Source of the DNA: an uncultured Acidobacteriota bacterium
GTDB lineage: Bacteria > Acidobacteriota > Thermoanaerobaculia > UBA5066
Assembly (NCBI GenBank): GCA_903845115.1
Contig: CAIMWE010000171.1
Span: forward strand, 1 to 38,011
Length of the DNA: 38,011 nucleotides
Direction: 5' to 3'
This document shows positions 30,004 to 37,932 of this stretch, one piece after another. The translations under genes were made by a program, and so were the position numbers. The notes under the pieces are model-generated. The model ran no database searches. It worked only from the letters and a program-made list of their open reading frames with translations, and was not told where the DNA came from. Positions within the stretch are counted from its first letter, which is position 1. Each line of letters begins with the position of its first letter.

Positions 30004-30894
30004 GTGATCACCGCCCGTTCCCTCGTCAAGTCGTTCGGGTCGCACGCGGCGCTCCGCGGGATCGACCTGTCGATCGAGCGGGGGGAGCTCTTCGCCCTGA
30101 TCGGTCCCGACGGCGCGGGAAAGACCACCTTCTTCAGGCTCGTCGCGGGGCTGATCCGGCCGACGTCGGGCACGGTCGAGCGGACGACGAAGGTCCCGTT
30201 CGGTTTCGTGCCGCAGCGCTTTTCCCTCTACGAGGACCTGACGGTGGACGAGAACCTCCGGCTGCGTGCCCGGCTCTATTCCGTCCCCGACACCGACGCG
30301 CGGCAGCGCTCGACCGACCTCCTCGAGCGGGTCGGGCTCTCCCGGTTCCGCGGCCGCCTCGGCGGGGAGCTCTCGGGCGGCATGAAGCAGAAGCTGGCGC
30401 TCGTCGCCGCCTTGCTGACGCGCCCGGACCTCCTCCTCCTCGACGAGCCGACCACGGGCGTCGACCCGGTCTCCCGCCGTGAGTTCTGGCTCGTCCTGAA
30501 CGAGCTGCACCACCAGGGGCTGACGATCGTCGTCTCGACCCCCTACATGGACGAGGCCGAGTACGCGACGCGGATCGGATTTCTGGACGGCGGGAAGCTC
30601 CTGATGGTCGGGACACGGGACGCCATCGTGGACGCGTACGCCCGGACGCTGCTGGAGGTCCAGACCGAGGACCGGGCCACCGTCCGCTCGCGCCTCTCCT
30701 CGGTCGCCGCCATCGACGACATCTCGCTCTTCGGGAACCGGCTCCACGTCCGCGGAGGAGACGGGGTCGGTCCGGGGCTGCTCGAAGAGGTCCGGCGCTC
30801 GCTCGCCGGGCTGGTCCCGCCCGAGAGCGTGCGCGTCGTCGCGCCGTCGCTGGAGGACGTCTTCGTCCTCGCGGGCGAGGAGGAGCCGACATGA
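30004..30894 (+). CDS. ABC transporter ATPase (YbhF first-half-like)
   Basis: This 296-aa nucleotide-binding protein has Walker A GPDGAGKTT (K40), Q-loop region FVPQRFSLYEDLTVDENL, signature LSGGM, Walker B LLLLDEPTTGVDP and a switch segment ending in STPYMDEAEYATRIGFLDGG. The H-loop position reads STPYMDEA rather than the usual STHYMDEA: the switch His appears replaced by Pro. It corresponds to the first ABC domain of E. coli YbhF, which is a two-domain fusion; here the domains are separate genes. The start GTG (30004) lies 5 bp after the adaptor stop; no ATG is suitable. It overlaps the second ATPase gene as ATGA. Confidence 0.87.
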   Translation: MITARSLVKSFGSHAALRGIDLSIERGELFALIGPDGAGKTTFFRLVAGLIRPTSGTVERTTKVPFGFVPQRFSLYEDLTVDENLRLRARLYSVPDTDARQRSTDLLERVGLSRFRGRLGGELSGGMKQKLALVAALLTRPDLLLLDEPTTGVDPVSRREFWLVLNELHHQGLTIVVSTPYMDEAEYATRIGFLDGGKLLMVGTRDAIVDAYARTLLEVQTEDRATVRSRLSSVAAIDDISLFGNRLHVRGGDGVGPGLLEEVRRSLAGLVPPESVRVVAPSLEDVFVLAGEEEPT

Positions 30895-31877
30895 CCCGCG
30901 CCGCCCCGCCCGCGGCTCCCCTCCCCGATGGGGTCTTCCTCCGGGCGGACCGGCTGACGAAGAAGTTCGGCGACTTCGTCGCGGTGAACCGCGTCAGCTT
31001 CGACGTGCCGCGCGGGAAAGTCTTCGGATTCCTCGGCCCGAACGGCTCCGGGAAGTCGACGGCGATCCGGATGCTGACCGGCCTGCTCACGCCATCGGAG
31101 GGGACGGCCACCGCCTTCGGGGGCCTGGACGTGGGGCGAGACGCCGAGCGGTGGAAGAGCCGCCTCGGTTACATGAGCCAGAAGTTCTCGCTCTACCTCG
31201 ACCTGACCGTCGAGGAGAACCTCCGCTTCTTCGGGACCGTCTACGGCCTCTCCGAGGCGCGGCTCGCCGAGCGGATCGCCCTCCTTTCGGCCCGCCTCCG
31301 CTTCCAGGGGCTCCTCGGGACCCTCACGGAGTCGCTCTCGACCGGCTGGCGGCAGCGCGTCGCCCTCGCCGGGGCTCTCCTCCACCAGCCCGAGCTGCTT
31401 TTCCTCGACGAGCCGACCGGAGGGGTGGACCCCCGCGGCCGGCGCCTCTTCTGGGACCTCATCTACGACCTGGCCGCCGACGAGGGGATGACCGTCCTCG
31501 TCACCACCCACTACATGGACGAGGCCGAGCAGTGCGACACCCTCGCCTTCATCCTGAACGGCGACCTGATCGCCCAGGGAACGCCGCACGGTCTGAAGGA
31601 CGGGCTCCGGGGCCGCCTCCTCGAGGTCCCGCTCGCGGCCGAGCCCTTCACGGCGCTCGCGGCGGTGAAGGGCTCCCCCGCCCTCGAGGACGCCTACCTC
31701 TTCGGCCTCCGCCTCCGGGCGGTGGCCCACGCCGGAAGGACTCCGGAAGCCGCGGAGCTGCTGTCGAAGTTCGGGCCACCGGCGGAGGCCGAGCCGACCC
31801 TCGAGGACGTCTTCGTCGACCTCGCGCGCGACTACGCGGCAAAGAAAGTCGCCAAGAAAGAGACGGTGGCCCGATGA
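30891..31877 (+). CDS. ABC transporter ATPase (YbhF second-half-like)
   Basis: This 328-aa protein has Walker A GPNGSGKST (K55), the Q-loop region YMSQKFSLYLDLTVEENL, Walker B LLFLDEPTGGVDP and the H-loop TTHYMDEAEQ, with a normal switch His. The signature is the altered LSTGWRQR instead of LSGGQxQR. It pairs with the preceding ATPase to form an asymmetric heterodimer in which the switch His is missing in one partner and the signature is changed in the other. The second ABC half of YbhF also has a changed signature of this type. ATGA overlap on both sides (30891 and 31874) fixes the start and the operon order. Confidence 0.88.
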   Translation: MTRAAPPAAPLPDGVFLRADRLTKKFGDFVAVNRVSFDVPRGKVFGFLGPNGSGKSTAIRMLTGLLTPSEGTATAFGGLDVGRDAERWKSRLGYMSQKFSLYLDLTVEENLRFFGTVYGLSEARLAERIALLSARLRFQGLLGTLTESLSTGWRQRVALAGALLHQPELLFLDEPTGGVDPRGRRLFWDLIYDLAADEGMTVLVTTHYMDEAEQCDTLAFILNGDLIAQGTPHGLKDGLRGRLLEVPLAAEPFTALAAVKGSPALEDAYLFGLRLRAVAHAGRTPEAAELLSKFGPPAEAEPTLEDVFVDLARDYAAKKVAKKETVAR

Positions 31878-32989
31878 AGCGCCTCCTCGCCCTCGTCGTC
31901 AAGGAGTTCCTCCAGCTGAAGCGGGACAAGATCAGCCTCCGGATGATGGTGATGATCCCGCTGATGCAGACCTTCATCTTCGGGTACGCGATCAACTACG
32001 ACGTGAAGCACCTGAAAACGGTGGTCCTCGACGAGAGCCGGTCGTTCGACAGCCGCGAGCTCGTGGCTAAGATGACGGCCACCGAGTACTTCGACGTGAT
32101 CGGGAGCGTCACCTCCCTCGCGGAGCTGCGGCAGCAGATGGACGCCGGCCGCGTCGTCTGCGCCCTCGTCATCGACCGGGAGTTCGGCCGGGACCGCCAC
32201 CGCGGGACGGCCGCGCACGCGTTCCTCGTCGTCAACGCCTCCGACACCACCACGGCGACCCAGGCGATGTCCATCGCCGCCGGCATCTCGAACCAGCTCT
32301 CGATCCAGACCCTGGCCAAGAAGGCCGGCTGGAAGGAGAGGATGCTCCCGGTCGACCTCCGGGTCCGCCCCTGGTACAACCCCGACCTCCGGACCGCCAC
32401 CTTCATCATCCCGGGGCTCCTCGGCCTGGTCCTGACCTTCACCCTGATCCAGTACACCGCCCTCGCCCTCGTGAGGGAGCGGGAGCGGGGCACCCTCGAG
32501 CAGCTCCAGGTCACGCCGGTCACGCGGTTCGAGATCATCGTCGGGAAGATCCTCCCGTTCCTCCTGATCGGCCTCCTCCAGATGACGCTGATCGTCGGGC
32601 TGATGGTCTTCGCGTTCGACGTGCCGATCGTCGGCAGCGTCCTCCAGCTCTACCTGGCCAGCATCCTCTTCATCGCCGCCGTCCTGGGGCTCGGGATGCT
32701 CCTCTCGACGATGGCGAAGACCCAGATGCAGGCGATCCAGCTCTCCTTCATCTTCCTCCTGCCGTCCGTCTTCCTCTCCGGCTACGTCTTCCCGATCGAG
32801 GGGATGCCCCCCTTCTTCCGAGCTCTGACCTACCTGATCCCGCTCAAGTACTACCTGCTCCTCGTCCGCGGGATCGTCCTCCGGGGCGCGAGCATCACCC
32901 AGCTCTGGGAGCCGCTCCTCTCTCTGGCCCTCTTCACGCTGGTGATCATCGGGGCCGCGGTGGCCAGGTTCAAAAAAACGTCTGACTGA
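31874..32989 (+). CDS. ABC-2 type permease (YbhS/YbhR-like)
   Basis: This 371-aa inner-membrane protein has the ABC-2 permease layout: an N-terminal hydrophobic segment (about 22-45, SLRMMVMIPLMQTFIFGYAI), a large periplasmic loop (about 46-170), then five further hydrophobic segments, with the conserved TALALVRERERGTLEQLQVTPV and FLSGYVFPIEGMPPFFRALTYLIPLKYYL. It forms the export path for the two ATPases. E. coli has two different permeases (YbhS and YbhR); here only one is seen before the next, unrelated gene, so it probably works as a homodimer. ATG at 31874 overlaps the ATPase stop. No strong terminator follows. Confidence 0.88.
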   Translation: MKRLLALVVKEFLQLKRDKISLRMMVMIPLMQTFIFGYAINYDVKHLKTVVLDESRSFDSRELVAKMTATEYFDVIGSVTSLAELRQQMDAGRVVCALVIDREFGRDRHRGTAAHAFLVVNASDTTTATQAMSIAAGISNQLSIQTLAKKAGWKERMLPVDLRVRPWYNPDLRTATFIIPGLLGLVLTFTLIQYTALALVRERERGTLEQLQVTPVTRFEIIVGKILPFLLIGLLQMTLIVGLMVFAFDVPIVGSVLQLYLASILFIAAVLGLGMLLSTMAKTQMQAIQLSFIFLLPSVFLSGYVFPIEGMPPFFRALTYLIPLKYYLLLVRGIVLRGASITQLWEPLLSLALFTLVIIGAAVARFKKTSD

Positions 32990-33021
32990 ACGGCGCCCGG
33001 CCTTTCCGTGAGCCCGGTCAC

Positions 33022-33061
33022 TTGCGAGCGAGTCGCGAATTCCCTATCCTCTCGGAATTCG
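33022..33061 (+). promoter_or_regulatory. Putative promoter with operator-like dyad
   Basis: TTGCGA (33022-33027) and TATCCT (33045-33050) are spaced by 17 bp, each 4/6 matches. The arms CGAATTCC (33036-33043) and GGAATTCG (33054-33061) form a perfect 8-bp inverted repeat that brackets the -10. Position and symmetry suggest a repressor site for the cysteine peptidase gene. Confidence 0.45.
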
Positions 33062-33187
33062 AAGACGCGGCTCCGTGAGACGGCCCTCGATCGCTCGTGA
33101 CGATGAATCCGTCGTCGAATCCGAGGCTCGTGGACCGGAACTGTGTCTTGCAAGGCCAGGGAAGCGCTTCTGCTCGGGAGGTGAAAG

Positions 33188-34099
33188 ATGACGAAGACGT
33201 ACAGGTGGGGAGATGCCCTGGATGGACCGGTTGGCTTTCGCTGGAAGCGAGAAAAGGTCCAAAACCTGTATGACGATCAGAACTACGTCATCGGGGAGCT
33301 GCAGCAGATCCCGTCGGCGCTGGGCGGAAAGCAGGAGGCCTGGGCATTCGGGGCGCCCTCACCGACGGCCAATGGCGTCTGTCCCCCCGATCTGGTGGAC
33401 GCCATCTTCGATTTCCAGGAGTTCTGGAAATCCCAGAACAAGCTGAAGGTCGCGGACGGGGTCTGCGATCCGCGCGGCTCCACGATTCACCTCATGGAGC
33501 TGGCCGTGATGGGCATGGCGTTCGCGCCGGACCCCCTGAAGGGAAAGGCGCCCGAGGGACAGCTGGATGCCACCGCCTGCTGGGCCGCCAGCTACGCCTG
33601 GTGGCTCCGCGCCACTCCCGGGCAGCTGCCGGTCCCCCAGCAGACGATCTTCAAGCTGGGAGCCCTCGCGGCCCGCACGGTCACCCCGAACGGCACGATC
33701 AACGTGGACGGCTTCATGCTGTTCCTGCCCGGCTTTCACATCGGCATGAGGTCCAGCCAGATCCGACCGGGCGAGCTCGGGGACTTTCTTTCGACCTCGA
33801 GGCTGCCCACTTTTCCCATCATCATCGGGTTCGCCTCGTCCCTCATGGGCGGGCATGTCAACGTCATCCATTCCTTCGACCAGAGCCGGGGTACCGTGTC
33901 GGTCATGGAGCCCTGGTACCCGGACCCCGCCGCCAACCCGAACTATGTCCTCGTCGACAACGACGGCCTCCCCGTCTTCGAAAGGAAGGGGGACAGGGTC
34001 CCCTTCGTGTTCCAGGGGACCCACCTCACCAGGCCTCTCAGCTATTACGCGTCCCGGCCCCTGAACGGAAGGCTGCTCGTCTTTCCGGATCACAGGTAG
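33188..34099 (+). CDS. Papain-like/C39-like cysteine peptidase
   Basis: This 303-aa protein has no signal peptide. Residues about 65-108 resemble the end of a peptidoglycan-binding-like helical module (PPDLVDAIFDFQEFW...DGVCDPRGSTIHLMELAV). The C-terminal half is a papain-like fold: QLDATACWAASYAWWL places the nucleophile at C131, with GGHVNVIHSFD (H223) and VMEPWYPD supplying the likely His and acidic residue. The pattern resembles PF12385-type (AvrRpt2-like) or C39-like peptidases, which include processing peptidases and secreted effectors. The first 60 residues (WKREKVQNLYDDQNYVIGELQQIP) are also seen as a conserved-looking block, not recognised by me. GGGAGGTG (33176-33183) with a 4-nt gap is the best ribosome-binding site in the window and fixes ATG 33188. 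Confidence 0.68.
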   Translation: MTKTYRWGDALDGPVGFRWKREKVQNLYDDQNYVIGELQQIPSALGGKQEAWAFGAPSPTANGVCPPDLVDAIFDFQEFWKSQNKLKVADGVCDPRGSTIHLMELAVMGMAFAPDPLKGKAPEGQLDATACWAASYAWWLRATPGQLPVPQQTIFKLGALAARTVTPNGTINVDGFMLFLPGFHIGMRSSQIRPGELGDFLSTSRLPTFPIIIGFASSLMGGHVNVIHSFDQSRGTVSVMEPWYPDPAANPNYVLVDNDGLPVFERKGDRVPFVFQGTHLTRPLSYYASRPLNGRLLVFPDHR

Positions 34100-34185
34100 G
34101 ACGACAGGAGCCTCCCGCCTCGCCCTCGTCGGGCCCGGGGGAGATCCGGCGGAACTCTCCTCTTCAGCCTCTCGTGAGCGGCGGG

Positions 34186-34217
34186 CCCGGCCGGAGCCCC
34201 GAGGGACTCCGGCCGGG
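34186..34217. terminator. 11-bp hairpin between convergent genes
   Basis: CCCGGCCGGAG (34186-34196) and CTCCGGCCGGG (34207-34217) form a perfect 11-bp stem with a 10-nt loop, in the 130-bp gap between the cysteine peptidase and the large surface protein. No U-tract on either strand. A small CTACT-GGA-AGTAG hairpin (34230-34242) spans the stop codon of the minus-strand gene. Confidence 0.6.
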
Positions 34218-34229
34218 ATGGCCGTTCAC

Positions 34230-37200
34230 CTACTGGAAGTAGCCGTTAACGTCCAGGATGAGATGGACTGGGCCGGCGGCCGAGTTGCTCGCCTTCACGG
34301 TGCCGGAGCCGTCATGCGAGAGCTGCAGGAAGGTGTTGTCGGCGCGGGTCTTTCCGGCGGTGAAGCTGATCGAGGGCGTCCACGGGATGGGGCCGTCTCC
34401 CCTGTAGATCGAAAGCGCTCCGTCGGCGGAAGGGCTCGGGACCGAGATGTTCGAGGAGATGCCGGTCGCCGTCGCCGGGATGCCGCAGGCGCCCGCGAGC
34501 GCGAACGCACGGTCGGCACTGCCCGAGGCGGTGAGGGCGGGTCCGCCGAGCGGGCCGACCGGGCCGCGCGTGTCGATGAGCCGACAGGGCGAAAGTGTGT
34601 AGAACTGGACCGCGGAAGCGACGGGGGCCACCGTGACGATGGTGGTGCCGACCGCTGCCTGACACCCGTCGACCGTGACCGTCACGCCGAGTGTGAGCGG
34701 CGTGCCCGCCGTCCAGGCCGTGAAGGTGACCTGGTTCGTGTTCTGGCCAGCGGTGATCAGGCCGTTCGCGATCGACCAGAGGTAAGTGGCCCCGGCGAGC
34801 GGCGCGGTGCTCGCGATCCGGTTCGGCGAGCCGGCGCCCACCGCGGCGGGAGCCGCGATGACGGGGGTGGCCGGGAGCGGATTGACCGTGACCGTCACCG
34901 GCGCGCTCGGCGCGCTGACACATCCGCTCGCGTTCGTCACGACGACGGAGTAGGGAGTCGTCGTCGTCGGGGACGCCACCGGCGTGCAGCTGTTCGCGTT
35001 GTCCAATCCGGTGGTCGGCGTCCAGGAGCACCCCGTGCCACCGGAGGCCGTCAGACCGACCGAGCCGCCCTGGCAGATCGTGCCGCCGCCCGAGACGGCC
35101 GCTGCGGGCCTGCCGCCGTCTGAATTGTCGAGGAGGCCGGAGACGTTCAGGGTATAGGCCCCGCAGCCTGTGAAGGGGCTCGAGGCGGCTTGCATCACGA
35201 CGACGAGGGACTGGCCGGCAGGGAGGTTCACGTTGAATGTCACCGGTCCCGGGGTCGGGCTGTTACCGCCGTCCCCGAGATAGTTCGTGCAGAGGTTGTT
35301 GGGGTCGAAGGTCGAGACGTACGCCACCGGCGTGACCTGCGCCGCCCCATCGGTGCAGCCGGACGTGGTGGCCGAGATGGTGATGCAGCGGGAGGTCGCG
35401 GCGGCGTTCGAAATCGTCTGAGCGTCGTATTTCCGATTGGCTCCTGAAGAAAAATCGCCGGGGCATGCCATGCTGCCACAGGTCGAGGGAACGCCAGTTC
35501 GACCGAGCCGGCCCTTCTCGTCCTGAGCTGTCGTCAACACGCTGCCGTTCATGACGAGAGGAGTTGTCGCCGTACAGGTCGGGACAGTCAGCGTCGAGAC
35601 CTGCGGGCCGGCCGAAGAATTCACTGTCAGCATCAGGACGATGTCCGTGCCGCAGACGAATGCTGCCGTCGTGGCCAGGGAGAAGGGTGTGCTGCCGAGC
35701 GCATCGGCCCCGCGGAGGATGTTCGAGTAGGCGGCCGAGCCGGCAATGATCTGGACGCCCGGTGTGGACGTCGCGATGGAGGCCGAGACGCCGCTGGCGG
35801 CGGCACACCCGGCGTTCGTGAGGACGACGTTCAACTTGAAGCACTCGTTGCGATTGATGACGCCGTTGCCGTTCCCGGCGCTGTCGTCGACGACCGTGTC
35901 CGTGACCGTCAGGCTCGCGGTTCCCGTGAGGATGAAGTCCTTCGTGGTCGTCGCGCCGTTCGAGACCGTCGCGGCCTGCGAAGCCGAGGAGGTGCAGAGG
36001 GCGGCCGGGTCGGTGGCCGTCACGTTGTAGGAGTCGGGCGGCAGGACGATCGAATAGCGGCCGGACGCGTCGGTGGACCCGGAGTACCCGGCGTCCACCT
36101 GGACCAGGGCATTGGCGATGGGGCTTCCCGCCCCGTCCTTCACGAGACCGGTGATCGTGCCGCGCGCGGGTGGCGTGCATGTCGGGTAGCGATAGGACGC
36201 AACCCGGGTCATCCAGTTGTACGATCCGGTCGCCGGCTGGTACTGGTTGATGTACCAGAACGTGCAGCCGTCCCGGGGATCCACCGACATCTGCGTGTAG
36301 TCGCCCCAGCGGGTCAGGCCTCCGTTCTGGGCCCCGAGCCCGGCGAACATGCTGACCTCGCCTCCGAGCGCGTTCAGCGTGTCCGTGCTGAGGCGGCCCG
36401 TGACGTTGATCGACGGGTACATGGTGCCGTCGGAAATGCTGTAGCCAACCGCGATGTTCCCGCCCTCGTCCATGGCCAGGCTCGAGACCCAGCGATTCGC
36501 CGTGGTGGGAGCGTAGGTCCCCTGCTGGTAGACCGTCGGGGTCGTCCCCGGGGTCCGGATCTCGTACCACCGGAAGGCCCCCTGGTTCGAAGGGTAGACG
36601 AGTACGTTGACGGTGTGGGAGACGAGGATCGACTCGGTGGCGGCGATCTTCTTGTAGGCGACCCTGAACATGAGCTGGCCGGTCAGGGAGTCGAGGAGCT
36701 GGGTCGTCCCCAGCTGGGGGATGCACTTGCGGCTGAACCCGCAGAGATCGGTGTTGTACGAGGCCGTCGCAATGTCGGGCTTCACCATCACGGTCATCGT
36801 CGGCGAGGCGCCCCACGTGGAAGCCACCGTCCAGAAGTGGAGGCCCGGCGCGGCCGTCCCATCCCACTCCGGAGAGGCGGGGGCGAAGACGTAGGCCGGG
36901 GAGCCTGCCGGAGGCGGCGTCAGGCCGTCGACGTCGGCGACGAGGTGGCCAAAGATGTTGCCGGTCGGATCGAGGTTCACGGACTGGAAGGCGGCGGGAA
37001 GCCCCGCCAGCATGTTCCCGCGGTCGAAGGAGTAGAGCATCGGCCCGAGGAAGGCGCTGCCCGCCGCGTTGAAGAAGTGGGCCGTCATGTAGTAGGCGTC
37101 TGTCCAGGTCGTCCACTTCGGGTAGTCCACGAAGTTGGTCGCGTCGGTCGGGAAGTCGTACAGGTAGTAGGCCCCGAGCGGATCCGAGGTCTTAGACACC

Positions 37201-37790
37201 GCCACGCACTGGTGGGAGAAGGCCGGGGCCGGAGCGTAGACGGCAAACTGGGAGAGGACCCACCGGTCGGCGAACGTGTCGTACTGGACCACCGGGTCGC
37301 CGTCGTCGAAGGTCGCACACACTCCCCCGAGGCTGGTGAAAAGCGTGCTGCCCGCGGCCGGGCCGTAGAGGATCGTGCCGGACTTGTCGTAGATGGCGAA
37401 CTGGGAGTTGATCCACTCGACGAAGTGGCTCGGGCCGACCCGGCCGCTGGAATCGGGCGGGGCGGAGCCGTTCGCGCCGAGGCCGTCGAAGTTGACGCCC
37501 GTCGCCGTCGGCGCGGTCCCGATCGGGCCCAGCTGCACCGCCCCATCGGCTTGCCGGGACGGGGCGGCGCCCGGAAGGGCACCCTTGTACGGAAGCCACT
37601 TGCGGTCCCTCGGCTTTCCCGCATCCCGGGTCAGCTGGATGGGGGGAACGTCCCGGAGCGGAGGGGACACCACCGGGGAAACGGGAGGGCGTACAACGGG
37701 ATCCGAGACCCGCGCCGTTGCGGTGGCCGCGGGAAGCAGGAGCGCGGCGACCAGGAGCACGGAATCTACAGTCCGACAGGGACGGGCCAT
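34230..37790 (-). CDS. Large secreted multidomain surface protein
   Basis: This 1186-aa protein has a signal peptide (about 1-27). Residues about 95-540 form a repeat-rich beta region with GSAPPDSSGRVGPSHFVEWINSQFAIYDKSG, GDPVVQYDTFADRWVLSQF, and WVSSLAMDEGGNIAVGYSISDG, probably a beta-propeller. Residues about 541-600 are a carboxypeptidase-regulatory-like fold (GTITGLVKDGAGSPIANALVQVD). Then come CARDB-like, Ig/PKD-like beta domains with many TTTPYSVVVTNASG-type motifs. The C-terminal 125 residues (SPCRLIDTRGPVGPLGG ... ILDVNGYF) match a domain common in secreted proteins of Acidobacteriota and Myxococcota. Ligand and function are unknown; adhesion or polymer binding is plausible. The ATG at 37790 opens the signal peptide. 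Confidence 0.8.
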   Translation of the reverse strand: MARPCRTVDSVLLVAALLLPAATATARVSDPVVRPPVSPVVSPPLRDVPPIQLTRDAGKPRDRKWLPYKGALPGAAPSRQADGAVQLGPIGTAPTATGVNFDGLGANGSAPPDSSGRVGPSHFVEWINSQFAIYDKSGTILYGPAAGSTLFTSLGGVCATFDDGDPVVQYDTFADRWVLSQFAVYAPAPAFSHQCVAVSKTSDPLGAYYLYDFPTDATNFVDYPKWTTWTDAYYMTAHFFNAAGSAFLGPMLYSFDRGNMLAGLPAAFQSVNLDPTGNIFGHLVADVDGLTPPPAGSPAYVFAPASPEWDGTAAPGLHFWTVASTWGASPTMTVMVKPDIATASYNTDLCGFSRKCIPQLGTTQLLDSLTGQLMFRVAYKKIAATESILVSHTVNVLVYPSNQGAFRWYEIRTPGTTPTVYQQGTYAPTTANRWVSSLAMDEGGNIAVGYSISDGTMYPSINVTGRLSTDTLNALGGEVSMFAGLGAQNGGLTRWGDYTQMSVDPRDGCTFWYINQYQPATGSYNWMTRVASYRYPTCTPPARGTITGLVKDGAGSPIANALVQVDAGYSGSTDASGRYSIVLPPDSYNVTATDPAALCTSSASQAATVSNGATTTKDFILTGTASLTVTDTVVDDSAGNGNGVINRNECFKLNVVLTNAGCAAASGVSASIATSTPGVQIIAGSAAYSNILRGADALGSTPFSLATTAAFVCGTDIVLMLTVNSSAGPQVSTLTVPTCTATTPLVMNGSVLTTAQDEKGRLGRTGVPSTCGSMACPGDFSSGANRKYDAQTISNAAATSRCITISATTSGCTDGAAQVTPVAYVSTFDPNNLCTNYLGDGGNSPTPGPVTFNVNLPAGQSLVVVMQAASSPFTGCGAYTLNVSGLLDNSDGGRPAAAVSGGGTICQGGSVGLTASGGTGCSWTPTTGLDNANSCTPVASPTTTTPYSVVVTNASGCVSAPSAPVTVTVNPLPATPVIAAPAAVGAGSPNRIASTAPLAGATYLWSIANGLITAGQNTNQVTFTAWTAGTPLTLGVTVTVDGCQAAVGTTIVTVAPVASAVQFYTLSPCRLIDTRGPVGPLGGPALTASGSADRAFALAGACGIPATATGISSNISVPSPSADGALSIYRGDGPIPWTPSISFTAGKTRADNTFLQLSHDGSGTVKASNSAAGPVHLILDVNGYFQ

Positions 37791-37833
37791 ACGGCCTCCG
37801 TTCTCGCACGCAAACGTTGGATTTGGTGCACTG

Positions 37834-37861
37834 AGACTAATCTGCCCGGCCAGAAAGTCAA
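37834..37861 (-). promoter_or_regulatory. Weak promoter candidate for the surface protein gene
   Basis: On the minus strand TTGACT (complement of 37856-37861) is a 5/6 -35 box. At 16-bp spacing TAGTCT (complement of 37834-37839) is only a 3/6 -10. It lies about 45 bp upstream of the start codon. Confidence 0.3.
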
Positions 37862-37932
37862 ACCCGGGAACGGTCCCCCCCGTGCCGCTTCCTCGGGCCG
37901 GGGAATCGGGTCCGGTGGGGATTCGCCAGGGC

